Assembly: GCA_024743015.1 (NCBI GenBank)
Contig: JANSXJ010000051.1
Coordinates: 1-15,467, forward strand
DNA from: Hyphomonas sp.
Lineage (GTDB): Bacteria > Pseudomonadota > Alphaproteobacteria > Caulobacterales > Hyphomonadaceae
DNA: 15,467 bases
Direction of reading: 5' to 3'
This document shows, in pieces, positions 1 through 6,446 of this stretch. The position numbers and the translations under genes were made by a program. Each line of letters opens with the position of its first letter. Within the stretch, counting starts at the first letter, position 1. The notes under the pieces were generated by a model. The model was not told the origin of the DNA and did no database searches. It worked only from the letters and a program-made list of their open reading frames with translations.

Positions 1-6
1 AAACAG

Positions 7-414
7 TTGTCTAATCCGCCCAGGATGATCGTCCCCGAAGCGCTCAAGGAACGCACCGAGCAGATGCAATTTGCGCCTGCGGTGCGCGCTGGCGACATGG
101 TGTTTTGCTCTGGCGTCATCGCAGCCCTGCAGGAAGGCGAGGCCCCGTCAGAAGAGGCTTATTTCCGCGCCGCCGATGAGGCCTTTGCCGAGATCGACAT
201 GATCCTGAGAGAGGCAGGCGGCAGCATAGCCGATATTGTCGACATCACGGGCTACCATATCGACTTCGAAAGCCATATGGCACCGATGTTTCGAGCCAAG
301 GCGAAGTGGATGCCGGGGCCGTTTTTCTCGTGCTACACATTGATCGGCATTTCGTCCCTGTTCAATCCTCTCGGTTTCGTCGAGCTGAAAGCGCGGGCCT
401 ACATTCCCGAATGA
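7..414 (+). CDS. RidA/YjgF/YER057c-family protein (non-archetypal, lacks catalytic Arg)
   Basis: A protein of about 135 residues matching the Rid family in length and pattern: the hydrophobic N-terminal strand with MVFCSGVIA (about 31-39), and the C-terminal block GFVELKARAYI before the stop. Archetypal RidA deaminates reactive enamines/imines using an Arg just before an S-C pair near the C-terminus (E. coli Arg105). Here the matching stretch reads PFFSC, so that Arg appears to be Phe107. Members without this Arg are not expected to have classical imine deaminase activity, so the function is open. The start is uncertain: TTG at 7 gives full family length, ATG at 25 is an alternative, and only six bases precede it, so a start left of the window is possible. 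The stop overlaps the next gene's start by 4 nt (ATGA), implying co-translation with the thioesterase. Confidence 0.85.
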   Translation: MSNPPRMIVPEALKERTEQMQFAPAVRAGDMVFCSGVIAALQEGEAPSEEAYFRAADEAFAEIDMILREAGGSIADIVDITGYHIDFESHMAPMFRAKAKWMPGPFFSCYTLIGISSLFNPLGFVELKARAYIPE

Positions 415-878
415 CCCGCACTGAACTTTCAACGGAACAGCAAGGCTTCTTTGATCGCTTGCGTTCAAATGAGTGGGAAAAGCCCGCGGGCATTCGCAAT
501 CTCGGGATCCGCCCCGAGGATTGGCTGAAGGATGTAAGCTACGGCTATGTTCGCTATGAATGGCCGAACGAAGGTGATCGGGACATTTCCGAAGGTCGCG
601 TCTTCGGCGGCTGGGTCGCCGGGTTCAGCGACCATATCGTCTCCATGTGCATGGCCTCCGCGCTGGAGGATGGTGAGTGGTTCACGACGACCGAATTGCA
701 GACCCGGCTGTTCCGGGCTGTCCCGCATGGACTGATCACGATTGAAGGACGATTGGTGTCGCGTGGGCGTACGACCGGGTTTGTCGAAGCCGACTGGCGC
801 GACGAAAAAGGCCGTCATCTGGTGCGCGTCAGCGCGGCGAAGGCGATCCGCACGCGGGCTGAGTTAGAGATGAAATAG
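411..878 (+). CDS. PaaI-like hotdog-fold thioesterase
   Basis: A 155-residue protein with the size and layout of the PaaI/YbgC-type hotdog thioesterases, which hydrolyse acyl-CoA thioesters. The pattern seen is a GRVFGGWVAGFSDHIVSMCM-type helix segment (central hotdog helix, starting after the GG turn), then alternating beta strands ELQTRLFRAV, LITIEGRLVSRGRTTGFVEADW and LVRVSAAKAI. The start at 411 was chosen because ATG overlaps the upstream RidA-family stop in an ATGA junction, typical of translational coupling; a longer frame from 306 would overlap that gene by over 100 nt and reads like shadow sequence. Substrate cannot be told from sequence. Pairing with a Rid-family protein suggests a small catabolic or clean-up operon, which is inference. 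Confidence 0.82.
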   Translation: MTRTELSTEQQGFFDRLRSNEWEKPAGIRNLGIRPEDWLKDVSYGYVRYEWPNEGDRDISEGRVFGGWVAGFSDHIVSMCMASALEDGEWFTTTELQTRLFRAVPHGLITIEGRLVSRGRTTGFVEADWRDEKGRHLVRVSAAKAIRTRAELEMK

Positions 879-965
879 GCAGTCCGGCGGTCAATTGACT
901 ACAGACAAGTTTTGGAATCTAAATTTCAAAGTTTCCTCACAACAATTACGCACCGTAAATTTGAT

Positions 966-2153
966 ATGGCCACCCCGCCTAAAGAACTAACGATCGACCA
1001 AATAAGAGTATTGTCTCGAGTGAAATATTACATTTCCCTCGCACTACAACAATCCACGTCCGAGCGGCGCACGCCAAACCTAATTGCCGTTGGTCTCATA
1101 CATGACGCAATCGAATTATTCTTTCTCGCAGCAGCGGATTTTTTGGATCTTCGTGTCAAAAGCTCGGCGAGATTTCTCGACTATTTGGACCAGATAGAGA
1201 GTGCTGTATCGGAACAAAAGCTCCCATTCAGACAGAGAATTAAATCTCTCAATGAATTGCGTCGCACAACGAAGCACCATGCTGCGGCTCACGAAAACGC
1301 GGAGCTGCAAAAAGCTGTCGCTGATGGCTTGCAATTCTTGCAAGCCGCCAGTGAATTGATCTTTGACCGGACGTGGTCGTCGATCTCATTGGTCGGCCAG
1401 ATCGAACAGAAAGAGGTTCGTGAAATTCTATCAAAAGCGCACGAGCTATTGAGCCTAGGAGAATGGTACCATTGCTTGGTTGAATGCAGGAAAGCGTTTT
1501 ATGTGCTCTTCGAGAAGCGGTCGGACATAAGGTCGTTTAAGGATCGCGACGAAGACAAAGCTAGCAACATTCTCGCCGATGCGATGTGCGAAGCACCTTG
1601 GTTCGCAAAAGACAGTAAGTACATCGAAAACCACGTGAAAGAAGTATTCGATTTCATTGTACTCGATTACAATTCTTTAGACACGAAGCTCCTAAAAGAT
1701 GGGATTAACCCGCAAGCATTTTGGAACATCCGCCGCCTAACCCCCGCAGTCTACCAGTTAGAAGATGAATGGTTGGTCCAAAGATCATATCAAATAGAAG
1801 AGGCTAATCGAATTAGATCGGATGCAGAGTACGTTTTCGAAACCCTCGTGAACCTAGTTGTTCAGCGGGAACAAAGACAGAAAGGCGAACGTCTAAACGC
1901 CACAAAAGGGAATTGGGTTGTGCACCTACGCGCGCCGGGAGCGAAAGTTTACACGAAGGCGACCAAGCGAAGCTCCGTGCACCGGGAAGTTCCGGAACAT
2001 ATCAAAACGCTGACAACGAACTCAGCAACACCCGGGATAGACGGAGATGGCACCTACTGGTCGGTTAGTCACTTCGAAAAAGACCTTTGGATTATGGGTT
2101 ATCTTCATGAGAGCGACATCGACTGGAAAGCTTCGGACGACGAACAATCCTAA
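966..2153 (+). CDS. HEPN-like orphan protein with SH3-like C-terminal region
   Basis: A 395-residue protein of no family I can name. Three regions are visible. Residues about 10-130 are helical and contain GLIHDAIELFF (43-53) and SLNELRRTTKHHA (94-106); R100-x4-H105 fits the Rx4-6H signature of HEPN RNase domains. Residues about 150-330 are helical and contain a second HEPN-like stretch, SLGEWYHCLVECRKAFYVLF, without an Rx4H. Residues about 335-390 look like a small beta-barrel (NWVVHLRAPGAKVYTK ... GTYWSVSHF ... WIMGYLHESDIDW), SH3-like. The gene is clearly AT-richer than its neighbours: hand counts of four 60-nt rows gave 44% G+C, against 66% in two rows of nearby genes, suggesting acquisition. 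ATG 966 is the first ATG and has no clear ribosome binding site; an upstream TTG at 912 is possible. It ends in a 4-nt convergent overlap with tetR. An RNA-targeting defence or stress role is inferred from HEPN biology only. Confidence 0.72.
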   Translation: MATPPKELTIDQIRVLSRVKYYISLALQQSTSERRTPNLIAVGLIHDAIELFFLAAADFLDLRVKSSARFLDYLDQIESAVSEQKLPFRQRIKSLNELRRTTKHHAAAHENAELQKAVADGLQFLQAASELIFDRTWSSISLVGQIEQKEVREILSKAHELLSLGEWYHCLVECRKAFYVLFEKRSDIRSFKDRDEDKASNILADAMCEAPWFAKDSKYIENHVKEVFDFIVLDYNSLDTKLLKDGINPQAFWNIRRLTPAVYQLEDEWLVQRSYQIEEANRIRSDAEYVFETLVNLVVQREQRQKGERLNATKGNWVVHLRAPGAKVYTKATKRSSVHREVPEHIKTLTTNSATPGIDGDGTYWSVSHFEKDLWIMGYLHESDIDWKASDDEQS

Positions 2154-2755
2154 GCCTGCACCATCCGCAGCAGCGCATCCACGGTTACGTCTTTCATCTC
2201 TTCCACGGACTTCAGGTCGACACGCGAGAGATTGATCGGCAACGCGATCGCGCCGTGGACCCCGGACCAGAGCACTTGTGCCAGATCAGCCGGATCGCCC
2301 GCGATGATCTGGCCAGCCGACTGGCCGTCTTTCAACGCCTGCGCCAACAGGGTCGGGAAAGCAAATTCACTGAGGTGCTGCTTGTCCGGTACGCCCATGG
2401 AGTCGGGCCGGACGAACAGCAATACGCTGCGATAGATTTCGTGCTGTTCGATGCCAAACAGAAGGTAAGACGCGAGCAGCGCCTCTATGCGTGCCAACGG
2501 GTCTGCATGCTTCACAGCGACATCGCGAAACACCTGTTCCTGCCGCGCGACACGGCCTTCCCACAATGACTGTCCGAGGCCAGCCAGGTCACCGAAATAG
2601 GAATAGATGGTGCCCACCGACACGCCGGCCTTTTTCGCCACGGCCCGGGCGGAAATCGCAGCGAGCCCTTCCTCGCGATAGAGATCAGCCGCGGCGCGCT
2701 GGATCGAGCGCCGAACTTCCGCGCGTTGTTCCGGTGTCGCCTTGGGTCGTGCCAT
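2150..2755 (-). CDS. TetR/AcrR-family transcriptional regulator
   Basis: A 201-residue protein with the TetR N-terminal helix-turn-helix: AAADLYREEGL then ISARAVAKKAGVSVGTIYSYF (about 34-54), including the signature G-x-x-Y-x-Y-F. The rest is a helical ligand-binding/dimerisation domain with no recognisable ligand signature. It starts 8 nt after the coq4 stop on the same strand, so the two genes are almost certainly co-transcribed, with the regulator second. There is no clear Shine-Dalgarno before its ATG; a short AGCCG/CGGCT inverted repeat spans the coq4 stop. The likely target is the palindrome at 3533-3544 that overlaps the coq4 promoter, making this an autoregulated operon. The effector could be a quinone precursor or lipid, but this is speculative. 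Its stop overlaps the HEPN-like gene's stop by 4 nt (CTAA). Confidence 0.92.
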   Translation of the reverse strand: MARPKATPEQRAEVRRSIQRAAADLYREEGLAAISARAVAKKAGVSVGTIYSYFGDLAGLGQSLWEGRVARQEQVFRDVAVKHADPLARIEALLASYLLFGIEQHEIYRSVLLFVRPDSMGVPDKQHLSEFAFPTLLAQALKDGQSAGQIIAGDPADLAQVLWSGVHGAIALPINLSRVDLKSVEEMKDVTVDALLRMVQA

Positions 2756-2763
2756 ACAGCCGT

Positions 2764-3483
2764 TTAGGCGGCTTTTGCGATCTGACGCAAGTTCATTTCA
2801 GCTTGCAGCGCGGAGAGCGGTTCGCCCATCCGCTCTTCCCATTTCTCGAAATTGATATTGGTCGAGTTGCGCCCGTAATACCAACCATCGACGAAGGCAT
2901 CCATGCTTGGCACGACGCCCTTGGGTGCAACCAATGCGGTGTGCGCCATGGTCACCGCCAGGCGGATGGCATGGTACGGAAAACGGATCTGGGACAGATA
3001 ATACGACGCCAGCGCCAATTCACCCGGAATGGTCGCGCCATAACCCGTCAGCACATGCATGAAATCGTGCAGCTGCGTGCCGCGCACCATCATATAGGCC
3101 ATGTCCTCCGGCATCCGGTCGAGCTTGCCGCCCGACATGAGTTGTTTCTGAAACGCACGATAATCGCGGCCGAAATTCTCGATCAGATTGTTCTCTTCAA
3201 CAAAGTCGCGATAGGCGGCGCCGAGCGTGCCCGGACCGTAGTCTCGCAAGCCTTCGACGGTGAGTGGCTCAGCGATATAGGCTTCTTTCAGGAATTCCGT
3301 GGCGCCCGGAATAGCATGAAGCTCTTCCATATAGGCATCGATCGCCTCCGTCGTCGCGCCTTCCCACCAATCGTGGAACAGAAAGTAGACCCCGTAATCA
3401 AGCGGACGGTCGACCGAGACCATGAACTTTTTCACGAAATCGCGGTCAACGATTGGGGGTTTGTCAAAAGCCGGGTGGGTCAT
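2764..3483 (-). CDS. Coq4-family protein (ubiquinone biosynthesis-type)
   Basis: A 239-residue protein. The key evidence is the Coq4 metal-binding signature HDxxH-x11-E, seen here as H139-D140-F-M-H143 with E155 exactly 11 residues on. Family-typical features around it include AYMMVRGTQLHDFMHVLTGY and a C-terminal WYYGRNSTNINFEKWEERM segment. Eukaryotic Coq4 is needed for coenzyme Q synthesis and has been linked to the C1 oxidative decarboxylation of the ring; whether this bacterial homologue does the same is inference. No other ubiquinone genes are nearby. The start is supported by a GCGAGGA Shine-Dalgarno (3490-3496) with 6-nt spacing. It is the first gene of a two-gene operon with tetR, under an apparent promoter/operator at 3508-3544, divergent from the 2OG oxygenase gene. 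Confidence 0.88.
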   Translation of the reverse strand: MTHPAFDKPPIVDRDFVKKFMVSVDRPLDYGVYFLFHDWWEGATTEAIDAYMEELHAIPGATEFLKEAYIAEPLTVEGLRDYGPGTLGAAYRDFVEENNLIENFGRDYRAFQKQLMSGGKLDRMPEDMAYMMVRGTQLHDFMHVLTGYGATIPGELALASYYLSQIRFPYHAIRLAVTMAHTALVAPKGVVPSMDAFVDGWYYGRNSTNINFEKWEERMGEPLSALQAEMNLRQIAKAA

Positions 3484-3507
3484 GTTGGGTCCTCGCTATA
3501 TTTGGCG

Positions 3508-3544
3508 AACATAGCAGATCAAACCACTAAAGTGAACATGTTCA
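3508..3544 (-). promoter_or_regulatory. Probable coq4-tetR promoter with overlapping palindromic operator
   Basis: The perfect 12-bp palindrome TGAACATGTTCA lies at 3533-3544, flanked by TAAA/TTTA. On the minus strand a -35-like TTCACT (3531-3536) and a -10-like TATGTT (3508-3513) are separated by exactly 17 bp, so the palindrome overlaps the -35 box of the coq4-tetR transcript. A further GAACAT half-site sits at 3507-3512 on the plus strand, within the -10 region. Occlusion of the -35 by the neighbouring TetR protein is the simplest reading. The same site is about 85 bp upstream of the divergent oxygenase start, so it could affect that gene too. Confidence 0.55.
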
Positions 3545-3627
3545 TTTAATAAGGCTTCGTCCCGTTTTCTCTGGACTCTCTTTGATTGCGTGGCTCAAAT
3601 GAAAACCGATAAGACTGGAGGATAGAC

Positions 3628-4518
3628 ATGGCGCTAAAATACTTGCCGGCCGAAGCCGCTCCCGAAGCGCTCGACGAAGTGCTGAAGACGGATGGCGCGT
3701 GTATTGTGGAAGGCCTCTTATCCGCGGACGATCTCACGCGGATGAAACAGGAATGCATGCCCTTCATCGACGCGACCGAAACCGGCCGCGATGATTTTAC
3801 CGGGCGAAAGACCACGCGCACTGGCGCGCTCGTCGCGCGGTCTGCTGCGTGCCGCGACGCGGTGATGAACCCAACGATCGTGAACGGTGCGAAGACTTTC
3901 CTCGCGCCCTATTGCGAAACGATCCAGCTTCACCTGACCCAGTTTATCCGGATCAAGCCCGGACAAGAGGTCCAACCACTTCATCGCGATCGGCTGGCCT
4001 GGGGCGGATACTTGCTGCCGACGCTTGAGCCGCAATTCAACACCATCTGGGCGATCACCGACTTCACCAAGGAAAACGGCGCGACCAACGTCATTCCTGG
4101 CTCCAACACCTGGGATCCGGAGCGCAAGCCGAGCCGTGACGAGGTAGAATATGCCGAGATGGAAGCCGGCTCTGTGCTGGTCTATTCAGGATCGGTTGTA
4201 CATAGCGGCGGCGCGAACGTTTCGGAGGCCGATCGGATCGGTTTGAACATCACATATGCGCTTGGATGGCTGCGCCAGGAAGAGAACCAATATCTGTCCT
4301 GCCCACCGGAAATTGCCAAGGATTTCGACCCAGAGCTTCAGGCCATGCTGGGCTATGCAATGGGGTCCTATGCGCTTGGCTACTTCACGCCGCCGCTGCC
4401 GCCTGGCCAGGGACCGGAAGTGGTACCGCCTGACTTCCTGTTCAACGGCAAAGTCGCGTCCTGGGGCGATGAAATGTACGAGAAAGTCTCCGCCCGCGCA
4501 CAAGACGGCGCTGTCTAG
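3628..4518 (+). CDS. Phytanoyl-CoA dioxygenase (PhyH)-family Fe(II)/2-oxoglutarate oxygenase
   Basis: A 296-residue protein with the PhyH-type cupin layout. The iron ligands fit the HxD...H facial triad: H119-x-D121 (QPLHRDRLAW) and H192 (SGSVVHSGGAN), with R203 (SEADRIGLNITYA) placed to bind the 2-oxoglutarate carboxylate. GATNVIPGSNTWD (about 151-163) is the usual PhyH loop between them. Such enzymes hydroxylate diverse small molecules and lipids; the substrate here cannot be assigned. The start has a good Shine-Dalgarno, CTGGAGGA at 3615-3622 with 5-nt spacing. The gene is divergent from coq4-tetR and shares their control region. Its stop overlaps the lrp-type gene's stop by 4 nt (CTAG at 4515-4518). 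Confidence 0.9.
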   Translation: MALKYLPAEAAPEALDEVLKTDGACIVEGLLSADDLTRMKQECMPFIDATETGRDDFTGRKTTRTGALVARSAACRDAVMNPTIVNGAKTFLAPYCETIQLHLTQFIRIKPGQEVQPLHRDRLAWGGYLLPTLEPQFNTIWAITDFTKENGATNVIPGSNTWDPERKPSRDEVEYAEMEAGSVLVYSGSVVHSGGANVSEADRIGLNITYALGWLRQEENQYLSCPPEIAKDFDPELQAMLGYAMGSYALGYFTPPLPPGQGPEVVPPDFLFNGKVASWGDEMYEKVSARAQDGAV

Positions 4519-4967
4519 GCGCGCTTATCCTTGGGCGATCCAAGGCTGATATGTGAGGTTATAGACCGTACTTGCGGTAACACGCCGAGAATGTCGGCAT
4601 GGAACGCCTTGTATGCGGGTAGGTCTTCCACTTCCACACGCAGCAAATACTCGACGGCTCCGGTGATGTTGTGGCACTCGCGCACTTGCGGGGCGGCTTC
4701 CATCGCTCGCTCGAAGGCTCTCGCATCCTTGGAAAGATGCGCGTCGAGACCGACCATGACGAACACGACCAGTCCAGTCCCCAACCTGGTGCGATCAAGA
4801 ACGGCGCGATAGCCGGTAATCCATCCATTGCGCTCCAGCTCCTGAACCCGGCGCAAACAGGCCGATGGTGACAGACCGACTCGGGCGGCAAGGTCGGTAT
4901 TGCTCATCCGCCCGTCCCCTTCAAGCGTATGCAATATATTGCGATTGATAGCGTCAATTTCCGCCAT
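4515..4967 (-). CDS. Lrp/AsnC-family transcriptional regulator
   Basis: A 150-residue protein of standard Lrp/AsnC length. The N-terminal winged helix-turn-helix is clear: IDAINRNILHTLEGDGRMS, then TDLAARVGLSPSACLRRVQE, then LERNGWITGYRAVLD. The C-terminal RAM (ligand-binding) domain follows from about residue 68 (GLVVFVMVGLD ... VRECHNITGAVEYLLRVEVEDLPAYKAF). These regulators sense amino acids. It is divergent from the indoleamine dioxygenase gene, as KynR-type Lrp proteins are beside kynurenine-pathway genes, so control of that gene by tryptophan or kynurenine is a reasonable inference. The first codons of the gene contain a perfect 12-bp palindrome (4931-4942) that could serve in autoregulation. 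Only a weak GAGA precedes the ATG. Confidence 0.93.
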   Translation of the reverse strand: MAEIDAINRNILHTLEGDGRMSNTDLAARVGLSPSACLRRVQELERNGWITGYRAVLDRTRLGTGLVVFVMVGLDAHLSKDARAFERAMEAAPQVRECHNITGAVEYLLRVEVEDLPAYKAFHADILGVLPQVRSITSHISLGSPKDKRA

Positions 4968-5057
4968 TTATTGTTCTCATTGCTCCATTCGCACGAAGTT
5001 TCGTGAGAAATTGTGCAAGAAACCACGTATAATTGCAAGATAATTAGGGAGTGCAAT
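4931..5057. promoter_or_regulatory. Candidate Lrp-type operator array (ATTGC/GCAAT half-sites)
   Basis: ATTGC or its complement GCAAT recurs at 4931-4935, 4938-4942, 4979-4983, 5032-5036 and 5053-5057, with a related ATTGTGCAA at 5010-5018. The first two form the perfect palindrome GCAATATATTGC inside the regulator's own first codons. The last overlaps the IDO start codon. Lrp-family proteins often bind several spaced weak sites and wrap DNA, so this cluster across the divergent start region is a plausible binding array. AT-rich DNA can produce such pentamers by chance, so confidence is moderate. Confidence 0.4.
4988..5009. promoter_or_regulatory. Interrupted dyad in the lrp-IDO intergenic region
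   Basis: Arms TTCGCACGAA (4988-4997) and TTCGTGAGAA (5000-5009) are reverse complements at 9 of 10 positions, around a 2-nt centre; the inner arms CACGAA/TTCGTG are perfect. It lies between the divergent regulator and dioxygenase starts, about 50 nt upstream of the dioxygenase. It is a good candidate for the main operator of this pair, distinct from the ATTGC half-sites that flank it. No family-specific consensus is claimed. Confidence 0.5.
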
Positions 5058-6240
5058 GATGCTGAACCTGTCTGACTATGACATGTCCGAGGAGCGCGGA
5101 TTCCTCTGCCGCCACAATGCCAATGACGTCGTATTGAGCGGCGAGCTTGCTGTGATCCGAGACGTCGCCATGTCTCTTCCTCAACTCTTGCCCACGGGCC
5201 GTGTGCGCGATCTGTTGGTCGAGCGCCTGCCCCTCATACACCTTCCCCTCGATGAGATGAGCGATGCCGAGGCGCGGATGTGCATGGTGCATTACTCCTT
5301 CATGGTTCAGGCTTTTGTCTGGGGAGAACCCAAAGCCCCGACAGTGCTGCCGAAGAATCTCGCCGTGCCGATGGTCGCGCTGGCCGACCATCTCGGACAG
5401 CAACCGCTCTTGCCCTATTCCGGCTATGTGCTCGATAATTGGGGGCTCGTGGACGCGACCCGGCCGATTGATCTGGATAATATCTACATGATTCAGAACT
5501 TCCTGAACGGACAGGATGAGAACTGGTTCGTGCTGATCCATGTCGCGATCGAAGCCGCCGCCGGACGCGCTCTGGCCAACTTTGGCCCAGTCATCGAAGC
5601 CAGCGCCGCGGGCGATGTTGCGACCACCCGCCGCCTGCTCGAGGAGGTGGGTGAGACCTGGCACAAGATCAATTCCATATTTGATCGGATGCCGGAACGC
5701 TGTGACCCGTATGTCTATTTCGAGCGCGTCCGTCCGTACATTCATGGCTGGCGCGACAATCCCGCATTGCCAAACGGGATCATCTACGAGGGCGTAGAGC
5801 GCTTCGGAACGGCGGCCCAGGCGTTCCGGGGACAAACCGGATCGCAATCTTCGATTGTCCCTGCAATGGACGCGCTGCTCGGCGTCGGGCACGCCGTCGA
5901 TCCGCTGCGCGAGTATCTCGATCAGTTGCACATTTACCGCCCGCCGGCCCACCGCCGCTTCATCGACGACACCCGTGCGGCGAGCCAGTTGCGCGCCTTT
6001 GTTGAAAAAGCGAGGGATCGAGGCCTGACCGAAGCCTACAATACCATCATTCAGGCCATCGCGGATTTCCGCACCCGGCACCTGGAATACGCTGCCAGCT
6101 ATATCAACAAGCAGCAGCGCGCCGCGTCAGGCAATGATACGGAAGTCGGCACCGGCGGCACGCCATTCATGCGATACTTGAAGAAGCACCGCGACGAGAC
6201 CGCGGCGCGGTTGATCTCCAATGCTGCGAATGCGGCTTAG
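5056..6240 (+). CDS. Indoleamine 2,3-dioxygenase family haem protein
   Basis: A 394-residue protein (human IDO1 is 403) with the IDO signature blocks in order: LPYSGYVLDNWGLVD (active-site helix), RPYIHGWRDNPALPNGIIYE, GQTGSQSSIVPAMDALLG then VGH, YRPPAHRRFI, FRTRHLEYAASYI and GTGGTPFMRYLKKHRDET. H342 in the FRTRH block matches the proximal haem-ligand His of IDO. The family opens the indole ring of tryptophan to N-formylkynurenine, the first step of the kynurenine pathway. No kynureninase or formamidase gene is in the window, so a tryptophan-catabolic role is family-based. Two adjacent ATGs exist; AGGGAG (5046-5051) lies 4 nt before the first and 7 nt before the second, so 5059 may be the true start. 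Divergent from an Lrp-type regulator with operator-like dyads between. A hairpin repeat follows the stop at 6302. Confidence 0.93.
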   Translation: MMLNLSDYDMSEERGFLCRHNANDVVLSGELAVIRDVAMSLPQLLPTGRVRDLLVERLPLIHLPLDEMSDAEARMCMVHYSFMVQAFVWGEPKAPTVLPKNLAVPMVALADHLGQQPLLPYSGYVLDNWGLVDATRPIDLDNIYMIQNFLNGQDENWFVLIHVAIEAAAGRALANFGPVIEASAAGDVATTRRLLEEVGETWHKINSIFDRMPERCDPYVYFERVRPYIHGWRDNPALPNGIIYEGVERFGTAAQAFRGQTGSQSSIVPAMDALLGVGHAVDPLREYLDQLHIYRPPAHRRFIDDTRAASQLRAFVEKARDRGLTEAYNTIIQAIADFRTRHLEYAASYINKQQRAASGNDTEVGTGGTPFMRYLKKHRDETAARLISNAANAA

Positions 6241-6301
6241 GGAGTAGCGGGCGGACAGACGCTTCGTGTCTGCTTTTGGTGTTGGAGGGGGCGTTCTATA
6301 G

Positions 6302-6427
6302 CCCCTCTCCCGATTGCGGGAGAGGGGTTGGGGTGAGGGCATGATGGGTCAAGTCAAAGCGACGCCTGTTCTCTACGCAAGATCGGCGCCCTCATCCCCG
6401 GCCCTTCTCCCGCGTCCGGGAGAAGGG
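6302..6427. repeat. REPIN-like element: two inverted 11-bp-stem hairpins
   Basis: Hairpin 1 pairs CCCCTCTCCCG (6302-6312) with CGGGAGAGGGG (6317-6327) around ATTG. Hairpin 2 pairs CCCTTCTCCCG (6402-6412) with CGGGAGAAGGG (6417-6427) around CGTC. Both stems are perfect. The tail after hairpin 1 (TTGGGGTGAGGGC, 6328-6340) is the approximate inverse of the lead into hairpin 2 (GCCCTCATCCCCGG, 6388-6401), so the unit is two copies of one repeat facing each other around a 47-nt centre. This matches REP doublet (REPIN) architecture. Position just past IDO suggests it may also protect or end that transcript, though no T-tract follows. Confidence 0.75.
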
Positions 6428-6446
6428 GGAGCTTGTGGCAAGTCAA

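Noticed and set aside
401..416. The 14-mer CATTCCCGAATGAC shared by the RidA-family stop region and the serine hydrolase start (14821-14834).
   Set aside because: In the first case it is constrained by coding (IPE plus stop/start overlap); with two unrelated contexts it is most likely coincidence.
890..899. Perfect 10-bp palindrome GTCAATTGAC upstream of the HEPN-like gene, considered as an insertion boundary or operator.
   Set aside because: No matching copy was found at the other end of the AT-rich gene and a 10-bp palindrome alone is weak evidence.
2491..3549. Long open frame of 352 codons on the plus strand across tetR and coq4.
   Set aside because: It is antisense to two clearly recognised genes, its product is Arg/His-rich with no recognisable domain, and high G+C explains the absence of stops.
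5044..6081. Long open frame of 345 codons on the minus strand opposite the IDO gene.
   Set aside because: The plus strand carries the complete IDO signature set; the antisense product has no family pattern.
6302..6327. The first hairpin after IDO as a rho-independent terminator.
   Set aside because: The stem is strong but no T-tract follows on either strand, and the same hairpin recurs at 6402-6427, so a repeat is the better call.
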